In this document: positions 36,433 to 44,823 of the stretch, piece by piece
How the letters are laid out: each line of letters begins with the position of its first letter
Numbering within the stretch: the first letter of the stretch is position 1
Assembly: GCF_025148445.1 (NCBI RefSeq)
Contig: NZ_CP102270.1
Coordinates: 2,457,324-2,521,323, forward strand
From: Eshraghiella crossota
GTDB taxonomy: Bacteria; Bacillota; Clostridia; Lachnospirales; Lachnospiraceae
Reading direction: 5' to 3'
Length of the DNA: 64,000 nucleotides
Notes under the pieces: model-generated
The model's input: only the letters and a program-made list of their open reading frames with translations
Database searches by the model: none
What the model was told of the DNA's origin: nothing
Made by a program: the position numbers and the translations under genes

Positions 36433-37395
36433 TTATTTCATTCGTTTTCTTAATATTCGGCGATAATTTGTTTCTCCCTTTGGTGCGTCCTGTATAATTT
36501 CCAACACACCATCTTCAAGCATTTTATCAATGCGATTGGAAATCCATACATCACTAATTCCAAGTTGATATTTTCCTAAAACATTACCTATGACAATAGC
36601 CATTTTGAATTGCTCTGGCTGTTCCGCAATTTCACGAAGAATGAAACTATCATATATATCTTCTGAAACGCTTTGCAATTTACCATTTAACATTGCACGC
36701 AAAGGTGCATTTTCATTTTGAAGTTGATTCCATTTCATAGTACAAGCTGAAAGAAATACAGGATTAGCTTTCTCTTGTAGAGTTATATAGTTTCCCCATT
36801 CGCCAGGAGAGACCTCGCCCCATGCTATTTTGGATGTCATAGTATTTTCTTTTCCATATTCCCATGTAGGTAACTTAACCAAATAAATTGTTGTCTGGCA
36901 GTTTAATGGTTGAAGTTGTTTCATAAGCCAATACATACCACAAAGCTCATCTGGATTATAGCTATACCAAATGCGAATTTCTTCCCCAGCTACATATCGT
37001 TCAATCACTGAGGTCAATGTAGTTTTAATTTTCTGTATTTTTTCTTCAACCTGATAATCTAAATCCTCTACAAAGCAGACAGACAGCATTTTCTTGAAAA
37101 TATTTTTCCGCTGTTCGCCAATTCCATTATCAGAAATATCTCCCACACTAAGAACCATATCAAAACAATAAACATCACTGCTCTTGCCTCCCAATGGAAT
37201 AGCATTCTCCCAAGCAATGCGTTCTTGTTCCTGTGCTTGAAGCTGTGCCTTTTTCATTTCATCTGAAGATGGAACACTCCCGTCTTCGTGCCTCATAAAT
37301 ATTGAAACAGCACTTCCTCTATACTTTCCCTTGCCGTAAGTTTGGGCAATTTTCAAACTTCCACAGGCACTTTCACCAAATACAATTTCAATCAT
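36433..37395 (-). CDS. DUF1835/DUF3658-type cargo protein, IME copy 3
   Basis: Third copy of 14117-15079. Confidence 0.65.
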   Translation of the reverse strand: MIEIVFGESACGSLKIAQTYGKGKYRGSAVSIFMRHEDGSVPSSDEMKKAQLQAQEQERIAWENAIPLGGKSSDVYCFDMVLSVGDISDNGIGEQRKNIFKKMLSVCFVEDLDYQVEEKIQKIKTTLTSVIERYVAGEEIRIWYSYNPDELCGMYWLMKQLQPLNCQTTIYLVKLPTWEYGKENTMTSKIAWGEVSPGEWGNYITLQEKANPVFLSACTMKWNQLQNENAPLRAMLNGKLQSVSEDIYDSFILREIAEQPEQFKMAIVIGNVLGKYQLGISDVWISNRIDKMLEDGVLEIIQDAPKGETNYRRILRKRMK

Positions 37396-37424
37396 CTTAT
37401 ATACCTCCGATTTAATTGCTCCCG

Positions 37425-37802
37425 TTATGAATAAATCATCTCATACAAAACAATTTCTTCTGCCCTGTTGTGAATGTTATTGCAACGCTGCACCCATTCC
37501 ATTTGTCGGGTACACTTCAATTCCTCTGTCACGCCCTCGGTAGCTTTCATCTGCTCCATGATAGTGTCTAACCGTTTTTGTGCCTGTTCATTCAGGTCTG
37601 CAAGATATGTCAACAATTCTCCGGTCAGTATCAATGTATTCAATCTGGCTGGGTGGACTTCTCTTAAATATTCCCGGTGCATTCGTCCGTACTTTCCGAT
37701 AGGGCGGTGTTCCTCCGGCAGTTTCAAGCCTGGAATGTAGTAATCTCCGACAAGGATATAATCAATTCCGTTTTCCGTTATTCTTGGTTTCAATTCGCTC
37801 AT
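37425..37802 (-). CDS. tnpV: TnpV, IME copy 3
   Basis: Third copy of 15109-15486. Confidence 0.88.
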   Translation of the reverse strand: MSELKPRITENGIDYILVGDYYIPGLKLPEEHRPIGKYGRMHREYLREVHPARLNTLILTGELLTYLADLNEQAQKRLDTIMEQMKATEGVTEELKCTRQMEWVQRCNNIHNRAEEIVLYEMIYS

Positions 37803-38034
37803 GTTCCTTACCTCCTGTGGAAGCAGGCTCGTCTGGTACTAACTCAATCACATCAGTAATCTCACAATTCAGAGTTTCACAGATACGGGCTAATGTATCC
37901 ATGCTGATGTGCTTTCCCTCTTTGCTCATGTTGGCAATCATATTTGTTGTCATACCAGCAGCAAGCCTTAAATCCTCTTTTCTCATATCACGCTCTAACA
38001 GTGTGTGCCAGAGTGGTTTATAGCTGATGTGCAT
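37762..38034 (-). CDS. XRE regulator near right end, IME copy 3
   Basis: Third copy of 15446-15718. Confidence 0.85.
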   Translation of the reverse strand: MHISYKPLWHTLLERDMRKEDLRLAAGMTTNMIANMSKEGKHISMDTLARICETLNCEITDVIELVPDEPASTGGKEHERIETKNNGKRN

Positions 38035-38063
38035 ATTGTTTTCCTGCCTTTCTATCCATACCA

Positions 38064-38126
38064 CCGGGGCGGTTGCCCCGGCAGGAACTTTTCTCTTATT
38101 ATAACACCAATCTTGTGAAATCACAA
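38064..38126 (-). promoter_or_regulatory. Right-end inward promoter, IME copy 3
   Basis: Third copy of 15748-15810. Confidence 0.7.
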
Positions 38127-38189
38127 TTTATTCTTGTAGCCTGCCGCTGATACCGTCTGGATTGTGCATTCCCTTTCTTTTTGTTCCCT

Positions 38190-38348
38190 TTAATTAGCCA
38201 TGAACTGCTTCATTCCCTGGGACTTCGCTCCGGGATTATCGTTTCCGTAGCCTTCCATAAGGTTAATCGCTCCCCAGATTCCAAGTCCGGCTCCAAGAGC
38301 GATAACAAGTGTCTGTAAGGTTCCTACTGCGCTTGTAAAAAATGCCAT
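38190..38348 (-). pseudogene. maff2: maff2 gene A, 5' part right of IME copy 3
   Basis: A 52-residue frame like those in the spacers but with Thr instead of Asn at residue 5 and several silent changes, so it is the authentic start of the upstream maff2 gene A. It follows virD4 by about 210 bp and is cut by the right end of IME copy 3, which supplies the final Asn codon and stop. Confidence 0.88.
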
Positions 38349-38561
38349 AATTCAAATTCCTCCATTAAATGATTTATGTGTGATATACTTTTTCCTTCTG
38401 CCCTGACCAAAGGGCGGTTTATAGTTACTGCCGGTCTCCCTGCAGTGATCCCGGCTATGCGCGCATATTTGCTCCCCATCTGGAAATTCTTTTATTTCCT
38501 ATTCGGGAATATAGTAAAAGCTCCTGCCTCCCGGCCTTTATCGCCGGATGGAAAGAGCTCT

Positions 38562-40322
38562 TTACTCGGTTACATCGATGACCTGGTATTCGTCATCTGC
38601 TTTCAGTATTAAGTTGTGGCTGAGGAATTTTACTACATCAAAGTAATTCCTCTTATCATAATCTGCTGTCAGCTTGTAATTCGGATGCTGCGTCAGATCA
38701 TATTTATCGGATAAGAAAGGTCTTACACCACGGACCTGCACAATACATTTTGAGCCGTCCATGACCGCCAGTTCATCCATTGTCATAAGATCCTTACCAA
38801 GTTTCTGGTAATTCATGTTGTAGCTTTCCTGGGATCCTTTAGACTGGCCTGTATTATACATATCGATTGTCTCTTTTCCCAGAATCGCATTCAGATCCTT
38901 CAAAGTGGTCTGTTCCGTACCACCAAGAAAAATCTGTGAATCCATGTTGCCGATGATCGTATCAGCGTTATCCTTATAAATCGCTTTCAGCTGCGACTTG
39001 GCCTGTAATACCAGGCATGCTGATATTTCTCGGCTTCGGATTGTTGCAACCAGCTTCTCCAGGTTCGGTATCTGGCCGATATTCGCCGCCTCGTCGATCA
39101 GACATCTTACATGTACCGGTAATCTTCCACCATACACATCATCCGCTTTCTCACACAGAAGATTGAACATCTGTGTATAGATCATGGAAATCAGGAAGTT
39201 AAAGGTTCCATCTGTATCTGACATGATCAGGAACAGTGCTGTCTTCTCATCTCCCAGAGTATCAAGCTCCAGTTCATCATAAGCTGTCAGGTCTCTGAGT
39301 TCCTTGATATCAAACGGTGCCAGTCTTGCACCACAGCTTACCAGAATGGACTTGGCCGTCTTTCCTGCTGCCAGCTTGTACTTGGCATACTGTCTTACAG
39401 CAAAGTGATCCGGATTCTGTTCTGCCAGTTCATCAAACATCATATCCACCGGATTCTTGAATTCCTCATCATCCTCACGGACTTCCATTGCATTGATCAT
39501 TTCAAGCAGTGTTGAAAAATTCTGTTCCTCTTCCGGTGCCTCATAATGAATATATCCAATCAATGCGGTATAAAGCAGCGTCTCCGCTTTGAGCCAGAAA
39601 TCATCCCCGCCTTTGCTCTCCCCTTTTGTATTGGCGATCAGCGTTGTCACCAGTTTCAGAATATCCTTCTCAGAATGGAGATAGGCGAAAGGGTTATAGT
39701 GCATTGATTTTGAAAAGTTGATGGTATTAAATATCTTCATCCGGTACCCGTTCTTATAAAGGGCATTTCCCACTTCATTGACCAGACCTCCCTTCGGGTC
39801 CGTCACCACATAGGATGAATGCATCTGTAAAAGGTTCGGTTTTATGAAAAACCGTGTCTTACCTGAACCGGATCCACCAACTACCAGAACATTCTTATTT
39901 CTGGCATATTTCGGAATCTTCGGTCTGCTGCTCATGGTAATCCTCTCAGACTGTGACAGAATCACATTGTTTGCAAACACAGGATCCTCAAATGGCTCAA
40001 TATCCGCATGTCTGCCCCATCTGGCAGAACCATATTCCTCATTGTGCCGGAACTTCTTAGCGTTCTTTCCTTTCAGGTATACTGCAAGCCTGAGTGCTGC
40101 CCCGCAGGCAATTCCCACCAGCAGATCACCCGGATAAAGGCTCGGCAGAGGATTAGAAAAAGCCGTTGCAAATACACCATCAAGGACCAGACTCTGAACC
40201 TTTTCCGATGCATTTGCTCCGGCTGCAATTCTCCATGCCTCACCAAGATTTGTTGCAAGCAATCCCAGAATGATATAGGGGATATTCAGGATCAGCTGCT
40301 TTTTCAACTGTTTTGTATTCAT
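38562..40322 (-). CDS. virD4: VirD4/TraG-type coupling protein
   Basis: A 586-residue ATPase that brings relaxase-DNA complexes to the conjugation channel. Two N-terminal hydrophobic segments lie at about residues 10-30 and 60-82. Walker A is GGSGSGKT at 149-156, and the Walker B region is VRCLIDEAANIGQIPNLE. The GSARWGRHADIEPF stretch before the nucleotide fold is typical of this family. The ATG overlaps the stop of the upstream PcfB-like gene (ATGA). The next gene in the operon, maff2, is broken by the IME array, so virD4 is now separated from virB6-prgI-virB4 by 33 kb. Confidence 0.95.
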   Translation of the reverse strand: MNTKQLKKQLILNIPYIILGLLATNLGEAWRIAAGANASEKVQSLVLDGVFATAFSNPLPSLYPGDLLVGIACGAALRLAVYLKGKNAKKFRHNEEYGSARWGRHADIEPFEDPVFANNVILSQSERITMSSRPKIPKYARNKNVLVVGGSGSGKTRFFIKPNLLQMHSSYVVTDPKGGLVNEVGNALYKNGYRMKIFNTINFSKSMHYNPFAYLHSEKDILKLVTTLIANTKGESKGGDDFWLKAETLLYTALIGYIHYEAPEEEQNFSTLLEMINAMEVREDDEEFKNPVDMMFDELAEQNPDHFAVRQYAKYKLAAGKTAKSILVSCGARLAPFDIKELRDLTAYDELELDTLGDEKTALFLIMSDTDGTFNFLISMIYTQMFNLLCEKADDVYGGRLPVHVRCLIDEAANIGQIPNLEKLVATIRSREISACLVLQAKSQLKAIYKDNADTIIGNMDSQIFLGGTEQTTLKDLNAILGKETIDMYNTGQSKGSQESYNMNYQKLGKDLMTMDELAVMDGSKCIVQVRGVRPFLSDKYDLTQHPNYKLTADYDKRNYFDVVKFLSHNLILKADDEYQVIDVTE

Positions 40323-40837
40323 CGCGACCTCTCCTTCTTTTTCTCTGCTACCTTCTTCGGGATTGCCGCCACAATCTCCTTGAATTTCTTAAGTTTCTCC
40401 AGAACACTGGTCTTCTCTACGGAAGGCTTCTTGACCTGTTTTGCAGAATAATCCTGTAAAATCCTTGTGATGGCATCCGTATCTTTCGCCTTGAAAAAGA
40501 CCGTATATACTGGTGGACTTGCCTCTTTATCTTTTACAACCGCAAAATCAACTCCGTATTTCTTTGCGATTTTTTGAAAATCTTTCAGACCTTCATCTGC
40601 TAAAGGAATAGAAGAAACTCCCTGTCCCTGCCTGATCAATGTTTTCACTGACTGCTTGCCGGTTGTTGGATGGATCTTATTAACTGCTGCTTTCCCAGCA
40701 GCCTTCACAGGGGCTTGTACTGCCTCTCTTAATCCCTTCATAAGCTGATCAAGTTCCGGTTTTAACATTTTGATTGCTATATTCACAGATTTGTTGGCAA
40801 TCTCCCTGTCAACTTCTTCATGAACCAGTTTTCTCAC
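40319..40837 (-). CDS. PcfB-like (DUF3801) conjugation protein
   Basis: A 172-residue basic protein directly before virD4, with the EEVDREIANKSVNIAIKMLK N-terminus and a central FAVVKDKEASPPVYTVFFKAKDTD stretch that fit the PcfB/DUF3801 family. These proteins help dock the relaxosome to the coupling protein. The exact start is uncertain: GTG at 40837 overlaps the AAAGGAG ribosome site, and a slightly later non-ATG start is possible. A strong terminator hairpin lies just upstream. Confidence 0.8.
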   Translation of the reverse strand: MRKLVHEEVDREIANKSVNIAIKMLKPELDQLMKGLREAVQAPVKAAGKAAVNKIHPTTGKQSVKTLIRQGQGVSSIPLADEGLKDFQKIAKKYGVDFAVVKDKEASPPVYTVFFKAKDTDAITRILQDYSAKQVKKPSVEKTSVLEKLKKFKEIVAAIPKKVAEKKKERSR

Positions 40838-40847
40838 TCCTTTCCAT

Positions 40848-40870
40848 CAAAAAAACAGCCCGAAGGCTGT
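40848..40870 (-). terminator. Terminator hairpin before the PcfB-VirD4 operon
   Basis: On the minus strand ACAGCC-TTCG-GGCTGT (40855-40870) is followed by seven T, then GATGG and AAAGGAG. It lies ten bases after the stop of the DUF7768-like gene and directly before the ribosome site of the PcfB-like gene. Confidence 0.85.
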
Positions 40871-40880
40871 ATCCACAAAG

Positions 40881-41228
40881 TTACTGTTCTTTTTTATTCT
40901 TATCCACACCGAGGACTCCCCTCATAGTGGATGAAGCTACATGAAAGCGGTTGGCTATTGCTATATCTGTAAGCACCGTATCATCCACCGCTGAACCACA
41001 AACCACGAGAATTCTGGATCTTCTTAACATATCTTCTGACATATCCATATAATCCTTGTACTCATCTGCATTACTGGTATCAATTACCTCCGGCAATGAT
41101 AAAAGCGGACAGATTGGTGTGTAGCCTGCTTCATATAATTTTCTGCAATATCGTTTTGCAGACCTTTTGGCTCTGCTCCTGTCTGCACTCCAGGCAGATG
41201 TTACATAAGCCCACGGTTTGTTATTCAT
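40881..41228 (-). CDS. DUF7768-like (nucleoside 2-deoxyribosyltransferase-like) protein
   Basis: A 115-residue protein, MNNKPWAYVTSAWSADRSRA onward, with the segments AGYTPICPLLSLPEVI and RRSRILVVCGSAVDDTVLTDIAIANR. The layout matches the small Rossmann-like DUF4406/DUF7768 proteins of ICEs and phages. I place the start at ATG 41228 after GGAGGCGGCAG, instead of a longer frame reaching into the neighbour. Its catalytic role is unknown. It is followed by a terminator. Confidence 0.65.
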   Translation of the reverse strand: MNNKPWAYVTSAWSADRSRAKRSAKRYCRKLYEAGYTPICPLLSLPEVIDTSNADEYKDYMDMSEDMLRRSRILVVCGSAVDDTVLTDIAIANRFHVASSTMRGVLGVDKNKKEQ

Positions 41229-41238
41229 CTGCCGCCTC

Positions 41239-41655
41239 CTATCCCAGCTGGTATGCCTGAATTCTGTATTTTCCAAGTGCAAGCATTGTCATCCTGCTTT
41301 TCAAAGCTGCAATCACATCCGCAATATCCTCCTCATCAATCGCCTGTAATCCATTACAGGACTTCATGACCAGATACCCGGACGGAAGGTATGCCTCCCC
41401 GTCAATGACCAGCTTTCTGCTTGCGTCATAGATCAGAATATAATCTGATTTTCCAATCATTACTGACGCACTGTTATTTCCAAATCCATCAAGGATCCTT
41501 AATGCTTCTCTGGTACTGATATAATTCACCTTCTGTTCGCCATCTACATAAATTGCCCCATCAGAAGGCATACTGTCACATCCGATTGCACAAACCAGTC
41601 CTTCCAGGTTTTCTGCAATCTTCTCAACATATGCCATGATTTTCTCCATATCCAT
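41239..41655 (-). CDS. Hypothetical ICE protein
   Basis: A 138-residue acidic protein, MDMEKIMAYVEKIAENLEGL onward, with no recognised domain. The start at ATG 41655 follows GGAGAGAC. It lies between repA1 (17 bp upstream) and the DUF7768-like gene (10 bp downstream), so it is in the same operon. No signal peptide or membrane segment is visible. Confidence 0.7.
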   Translation of the reverse strand: MDMEKIMAYVEKIAENLEGLVCAIGCDSMPSDGAIYVDGEQKVNYISTREALRILDGFGNNSASVMIGKSDYILIYDASRKLVIDGEAYLPSGYLVMKSCNGLQAIDEEDIADVIAALKSRMTMLALGKYRIQAYQLG

Positions 41656-41671
41656 TTTTGTCTCTCCTCTG

Positions 41672-42529
41672 CTATATTTTTCCTTCTGCCATATCGTGAT
41701 TAACCTCTGCACGATAATAGCTGTCTATTGTTGCCGGTGCGTTATACAGTGCTGCCAGCATATACTGCTTGATGCTCCTGATCTTGGTTGTGTTTTCCTG
41801 CATACATTTCATTACATAGCGGATATGCTCCATGTTCAGCTTCATGAACCGCCCCTTTACCACATTTACTGACTTCACATCCCCGGCAATACAAATGATC
41901 TTTCTTTTGGAACACACAACATCCAGAATAAGCTCCATGATGCCGTCTATCATTTCTCTGTCATATGGATAATCCTGTTTTAATGCCTCAATATTGAGCT
42001 GTTCCATGAAATATTTCTCATATCCCATCCTATCCTCATCCTCTGATAAGATAGGATTAGTATTATTAAAATCAGTATTATTGTTATAAGTATAATTAGG
42101 CTGTAAATTATACAGGTCCTGACCTGTAACTTTTACTGGTGGTGAACTGTAATTTTTACTGGTCTTGACCTGTAAATTCTGCTGGTCTATGAAATTCTTT
42201 ACATAGATCAGTGCCGGCCTGCCAAATCCCTGCCGGATCCTTTCGATCAGACCAAACTCCTCCAGCTCCGTCAGATACTTGATTGCTGATTTTTCTGCAC
42301 AGTTCATTGCCTGTCTTATTGTTGTCAGTGTAAAAATGATATACACTCTTCCCTCATCATCAATCCAGCCGTTTTCCATTGACAGAGATACCCTGTCCAA
42401 TAAAAGACCGTAAAGAACCTTTCCCTCTGTGGAAATCTTCTGGAACCGGTTATCTGTAAACAGCACCTTGGGAATCCGGTAAAATGCAAACTGCTGTGAC
42501 TGTGCCCCATAGAAATAATCAAATGCCAT
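41672..42529 (-). CDS. repA: RepA_N-type replication initiator (repA1)
   Basis: A 285-residue protein with the RepA_N N-terminal domain (YFYGAQSQQFAFYRIPKVLF, then STEGKVLYGLLLDRVSLS) and a winged helix ending GLIERIRQGFGRPALIYV, residues 1-115. A low-complexity linker (about 115-160) is followed by a C-terminal helical domain ending YRAEVNHDM. RepA_N proteins start replication of plasmids and of some ICEs. The linker is encoded by four tandem 23-bp repeats, as expected for RepA_N origins that lie within the rep gene. It resembles repA2 at 45663-46625 throughout. Confidence 0.88.
   Translation of the reverse strand: MAFDYFYGAQSQQFAFYRIPKVLFTDNRFQKISTEGKVLYGLLLDRVSLSMENGWIDDEGRVYIIFTLTTIRQAMNCAEKSAIKYLTELEEFGLIERIRQGFGRPALIYVKNFIDQQNLQVKTSKNYSSPPVKVTGQDLYNLQPNYTYNNNTDFNNTNPILSEDEDRMGYEKYFMEQLNIEALKQDYPYDREMIDGIMELILDVVCSKRKIICIAGDVKSVNVVKGRFMKLNMEHIRYVMKCMQENTTKIRSIKQYMLAALYNAPATIDSYYRAEVNHDMAEGKI
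42096..42187 (-). repeat. Four 23-bp iterons inside repA1
   Basis: Read on the minus strand, four consecutive 23-bp units run from 42187 to 42096, each of the form (G/C)ACC(A/T)G...TTACAG.... Since 23 is not a multiple of three, each copy is read in a different frame, so selection is on DNA rather than on peptide repeats. This is the likely replication origin. Confidence 0.8.
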
Positions 42530-42728
42530 TTTCTGTTTCCTTTTTCTTTCTCATGTCTTCCACCAGCTTTTTATAGCATGGAAAACAGAACGATTTATCA
42601 TGACCATACGGACACTCATGGCTGCAATTCTGCGGATGACTTATAGGTGGTCTTCCACCAATTCCACTGTAACTCTTTCCATTCTGTCCGCTTGTATCCT
42701 TATGTGCTTCTGCCACTGTAATCACCAT
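42519..42728 (-). CDS. Small Cys-rich ICE protein
   Basis: A 69-residue protein with Cys/His spacing CSHECPYGHDKSFCFPCYKKL, probably a zinc knuckle. It overlaps repA1 by 11 bp. Its start is unsure: ATG 42728 lies right against GGAAGGA, so a following GTG may be used. A terminator hairpin precedes the ribosome site. Function unknown. Confidence 0.65.
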   Translation of the reverse strand: MVITVAEAHKDTSGQNGKSYSGIGGRPPISHPQNCSHECPYGHDKSFCFPCYKKLVEDMRKKKETENGI

Positions 42729-42739
42729 TCCTTCCCATC

Positions 42740-42780
42740 AAAAAAGTGCCAGTTCCGTGGCAATCACCACAGGCTGGCAC
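42740..42780 (-). terminator. Terminator between ArdA fusion and Cys-rich gene
   Basis: GTGCCAG/CTGGCAC (42746-42780) with an inner CCTGTGG/CCACGG stem is followed on the minus strand by six T, then GATGG and GAAGGA. It is the same arrangement as at 40848-40870. Confidence 0.85.
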
Positions 42781-42791
42781 AATCCTATTTT

Positions 42792-44546
42792 TTATAATAC
42801 TTCTCCGCCTTTTGATTTTGCTGCTTTTTCCGCAGCATCCTTTACCGGAGGCTTTGCAGCTGCTTCCTTCTGCTTATCCTTCAGATCTTTTAATATGGAT
42901 CCTTTCTCCTCTGATTTTTCATCAATCTCCGTTTTCTTTTCCTGCTGTCTTGCCTCAAACTTCTCTGCAAGTTCAAAGACATGATCCTTGGAATCGTAAT
43001 GGTAGACATTATCAGAAAGTCTTTCCTCCGGGCTTACCTCCTTGGCATTCACATCCTTTACCATATCCCTGAGCGCATCAGCTGTCATGTCTCCATTATC
43101 GGGAACTAAAAGGATCTCATTGATGGAAGACGGAAGCACAAAGAAATCTCCGCCAACTCTTTCTGCTGCCTGATCCATGAAATCCTGATAGGCAATTACT
43201 CCTGCTCCGGAATTCTTATCAGGGACTGTTGCGACGTACATCGTTTCCTCCGCATCATCCGGAATTCCAAACATCTCATATACTTCCGGGTCAATCATTT
43301 CCTTCATGACCTCATTCATTCCCATGATCACTACCGGTCTGATCTCCGGTGAATTCTCCAAAGCATCTGCCCTGAGCTGTTCATGGGAAACTCCCATACG
43401 ATCCATCAGATTGTTGGTGACCAGAATAGATGCACGTCCATCTTCGCTGCTCTCCATCACAAAACGATATACAACTGCCAGATCTTCCATTCTGTCATGC
43501 GGTACGTTGGCAAGCAGATCAGCGTTTGCATCCGCTGAAATAACTTCCACAGAAAGCTTCTCTTTCATGTTCTCATAATCCATAAGAGCACTTACATCAA
43601 TAGCAGGAGCTCTGTCAAGACCATCAGCAATGACCATTGTTGCACTGGCAAGCACTCCGGCATAATCATCCGTGTGCTCATAGTTTGCAAAGGCATTCTC
43701 AATATTAAAATTGACACCCACATTGTTGCCTTCCGGAACAACCGACATAGCTTCATAATTCTGATTTGTCTTCTCCACATTATTGAAGCTGATTCTTACA
43801 TCATCATAGCCTCTCTCATAGAGCTTTTCTTTGATATCCTCTGCAAATTCCTGCTTAAATGTTTCGTAATTCATAGTTTTCCTCTCTTTCTCACCAGAAA
43901 CCATAAAATCCATAACCCTGTATTCATCCGGGATGTTCTCACGGTCTCCATCGTAATATTCTGTAAAAGATTCCTGTGTATCTCTCACATATCCATAATC
44001 TGTAAACTGTCCCATTTCGTTAATGGCCACATCTCTGCCATAGGCCTCATAATCAATGTAATCAGCAAGATAATCCGGAACTTCCATCATACCGAGTTCG
44101 TCGATATAGTAATGTCCCAGATCAGCATTGCTTTCTACTCCCGGATAGATTTCATACTTATCCAGGTTATCAATAAGATTGATCACATCTTTAATACTGC
44201 CTGTATAATCACTGATCTGCATTGCCGCCTGAAAATGGTTATAATCATGATCATCCAGCTCATCGAGCTTGGAAGCCAGATAATTGAGTTCATCCAGGTT
44301 TTCATATTCTCCCAGCTTTTCATACAGCCCATCAACATAACAGTCATAATCACTAATGAACCATTCTTCATAAGGATTACCGAAATCATCTTTTGAGCCG
44401 ATTCCAATTCGTTCAAATACTTTTTGCAGTTCTTCTGATGTGGTGGGAAACTTCACCCATTCGCCGACCAGCTCACCCTCGTTGTATTTTCCAAGATTGG
44501 TGATGAAGGCTTCAAACGGACAGTCATGGTCATATTCATATGCCAT
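42792..44546 (-). CDS. ardA: ArdA antirestriction domain fused to DUF5688
   Basis: A 584-residue acidic protein. Residues 1-220 look like ArdA (EAFITNLGKYNEGELVGEWV, later DYEAYGRDVAINEMGQF and a Glu/Asp-rich surface). ArdA mimics DNA and blocks type I restriction when a conjugating element enters a new host. From about residue 225 (MNYETFKQEFAEDIKEKLYE) the rest resembles DUF5688, with repeated NFNIEN, VTNNL and LVPDNGD segments and a Lys-rich tail. ArdA proteins alone are about 165-220 residues, so this is a fusion. GGAGG precedes the ATG. The DUF5688 role is unknown. Confidence 0.8.
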   Translation of the reverse strand: MAYEYDHDCPFEAFITNLGKYNEGELVGEWVKFPTTSEELQKVFERIGIGSKDDFGNPYEEWFISDYDCYVDGLYEKLGEYENLDELNYLASKLDELDDHDYNHFQAAMQISDYTGSIKDVINLIDNLDKYEIYPGVESNADLGHYYIDELGMMEVPDYLADYIDYEAYGRDVAINEMGQFTDYGYVRDTQESFTEYYDGDRENIPDEYRVMDFMVSGEKERKTMNYETFKQEFAEDIKEKLYERGYDDVRISFNNVEKTNQNYEAMSVVPEGNNVGVNFNIENAFANYEHTDDYAGVLASATMVIADGLDRAPAIDVSALMDYENMKEKLSVEVISADANADLLANVPHDRMEDLAVVYRFVMESSEDGRASILVTNNLMDRMGVSHEQLRADALENSPEIRPVVIMGMNEVMKEMIDPEVYEMFGIPDDAEETMYVATVPDKNSGAGVIAYQDFMDQAAERVGGDFFVLPSSINEILLVPDNGDMTADALRDMVKDVNAKEVSPEERLSDNVYHYDSKDHVFELAEKFEARQQEKKTEIDEKSEEKGSILKDLKDKQKEAAAKPPVKDAAEKAAKSKGGEVL

Positions 44547-44593
44547 GCAATTTCCTCCTGATTTTATTATTCAGGTCGTCACCTGATTTTGGC

Positions 44594-44643
44594 ATCAAAA
44601 AAGCGCCATACCCATCACCGATCCGGTAATGAGCTGACGCTTC
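44594..44643 (-). terminator. Terminator upstream of ArdA fusion
   Basis: A minus-strand hairpin (AGCGTCA/TGGCGCT outer stem, CATTACC/GGTGATG inner stem, 44602-44641) is followed by six T and GATG. It ends transcription from the regulator/membrane-protein genes. Confidence 0.8.
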
Positions 44644-44756
44644 ATTCTTGATCCATATTCTTTTGCAAAAGAGAAACAAATGACTGACCGCTCTCGCGTT
44701 TCATGTCTCATTTGTCTATGATAATATTATCACACCCCTATTCAGAAAAAAAGAGT

Positions 44757-44812
44757 CAAAATAGTAGTCAAACCGTAGTCATTTGTAACAAAATAGTAGT
44801 CAAACCGTAGTC
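44757..44812. repeat. Two 24-bp direct repeats, 32-bp period
   Basis: Two perfect copies at 44757-44780 and 44789-44812, containing AGTAGTCAAACCGTAGTC, lie in a non-coding gap next to the membrane-protein gene. Within each unit GTAGTC recurs. They look like protein-binding sites; purpose unknown. Confidence 0.7.
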
Positions 44813-44823
44813 GTTCGTCGCAG

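Larger units (their letters stand above)
5103..38196. repeat. Tandem array: three IME copies, period 11,158 bp
   Basis: The unit starting at 5103 recurs at 16261 and 27419. Every gene recurs with an exact offset of 11,158 bp, and the encoded proteins are the same residue for residue. Each unit is a 10,778-bp IME; copies 1-2 and 2-3 are separated by 380-bp spacers that are themselves identical. The sequence diverges only outside the array: left of 5103 (maff2 3' part of gene B) and right of about 38219 (maff2 5' part of gene A). The perfect identity points to very recent amplification, or to an assembly error. Confidence 0.95.
27419..38196. mobile_element. IME copy 3
   Basis: Third tandem copy. 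Its right junction is with a different maff2 5' part (38190-38348), which carries several silent changes and one Asn-to-Thr change against the spacer version. Its left junction is with the spacer maff2 3' part. Excision would restore the original upstream maff2 gene A. Confidence 0.88.
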
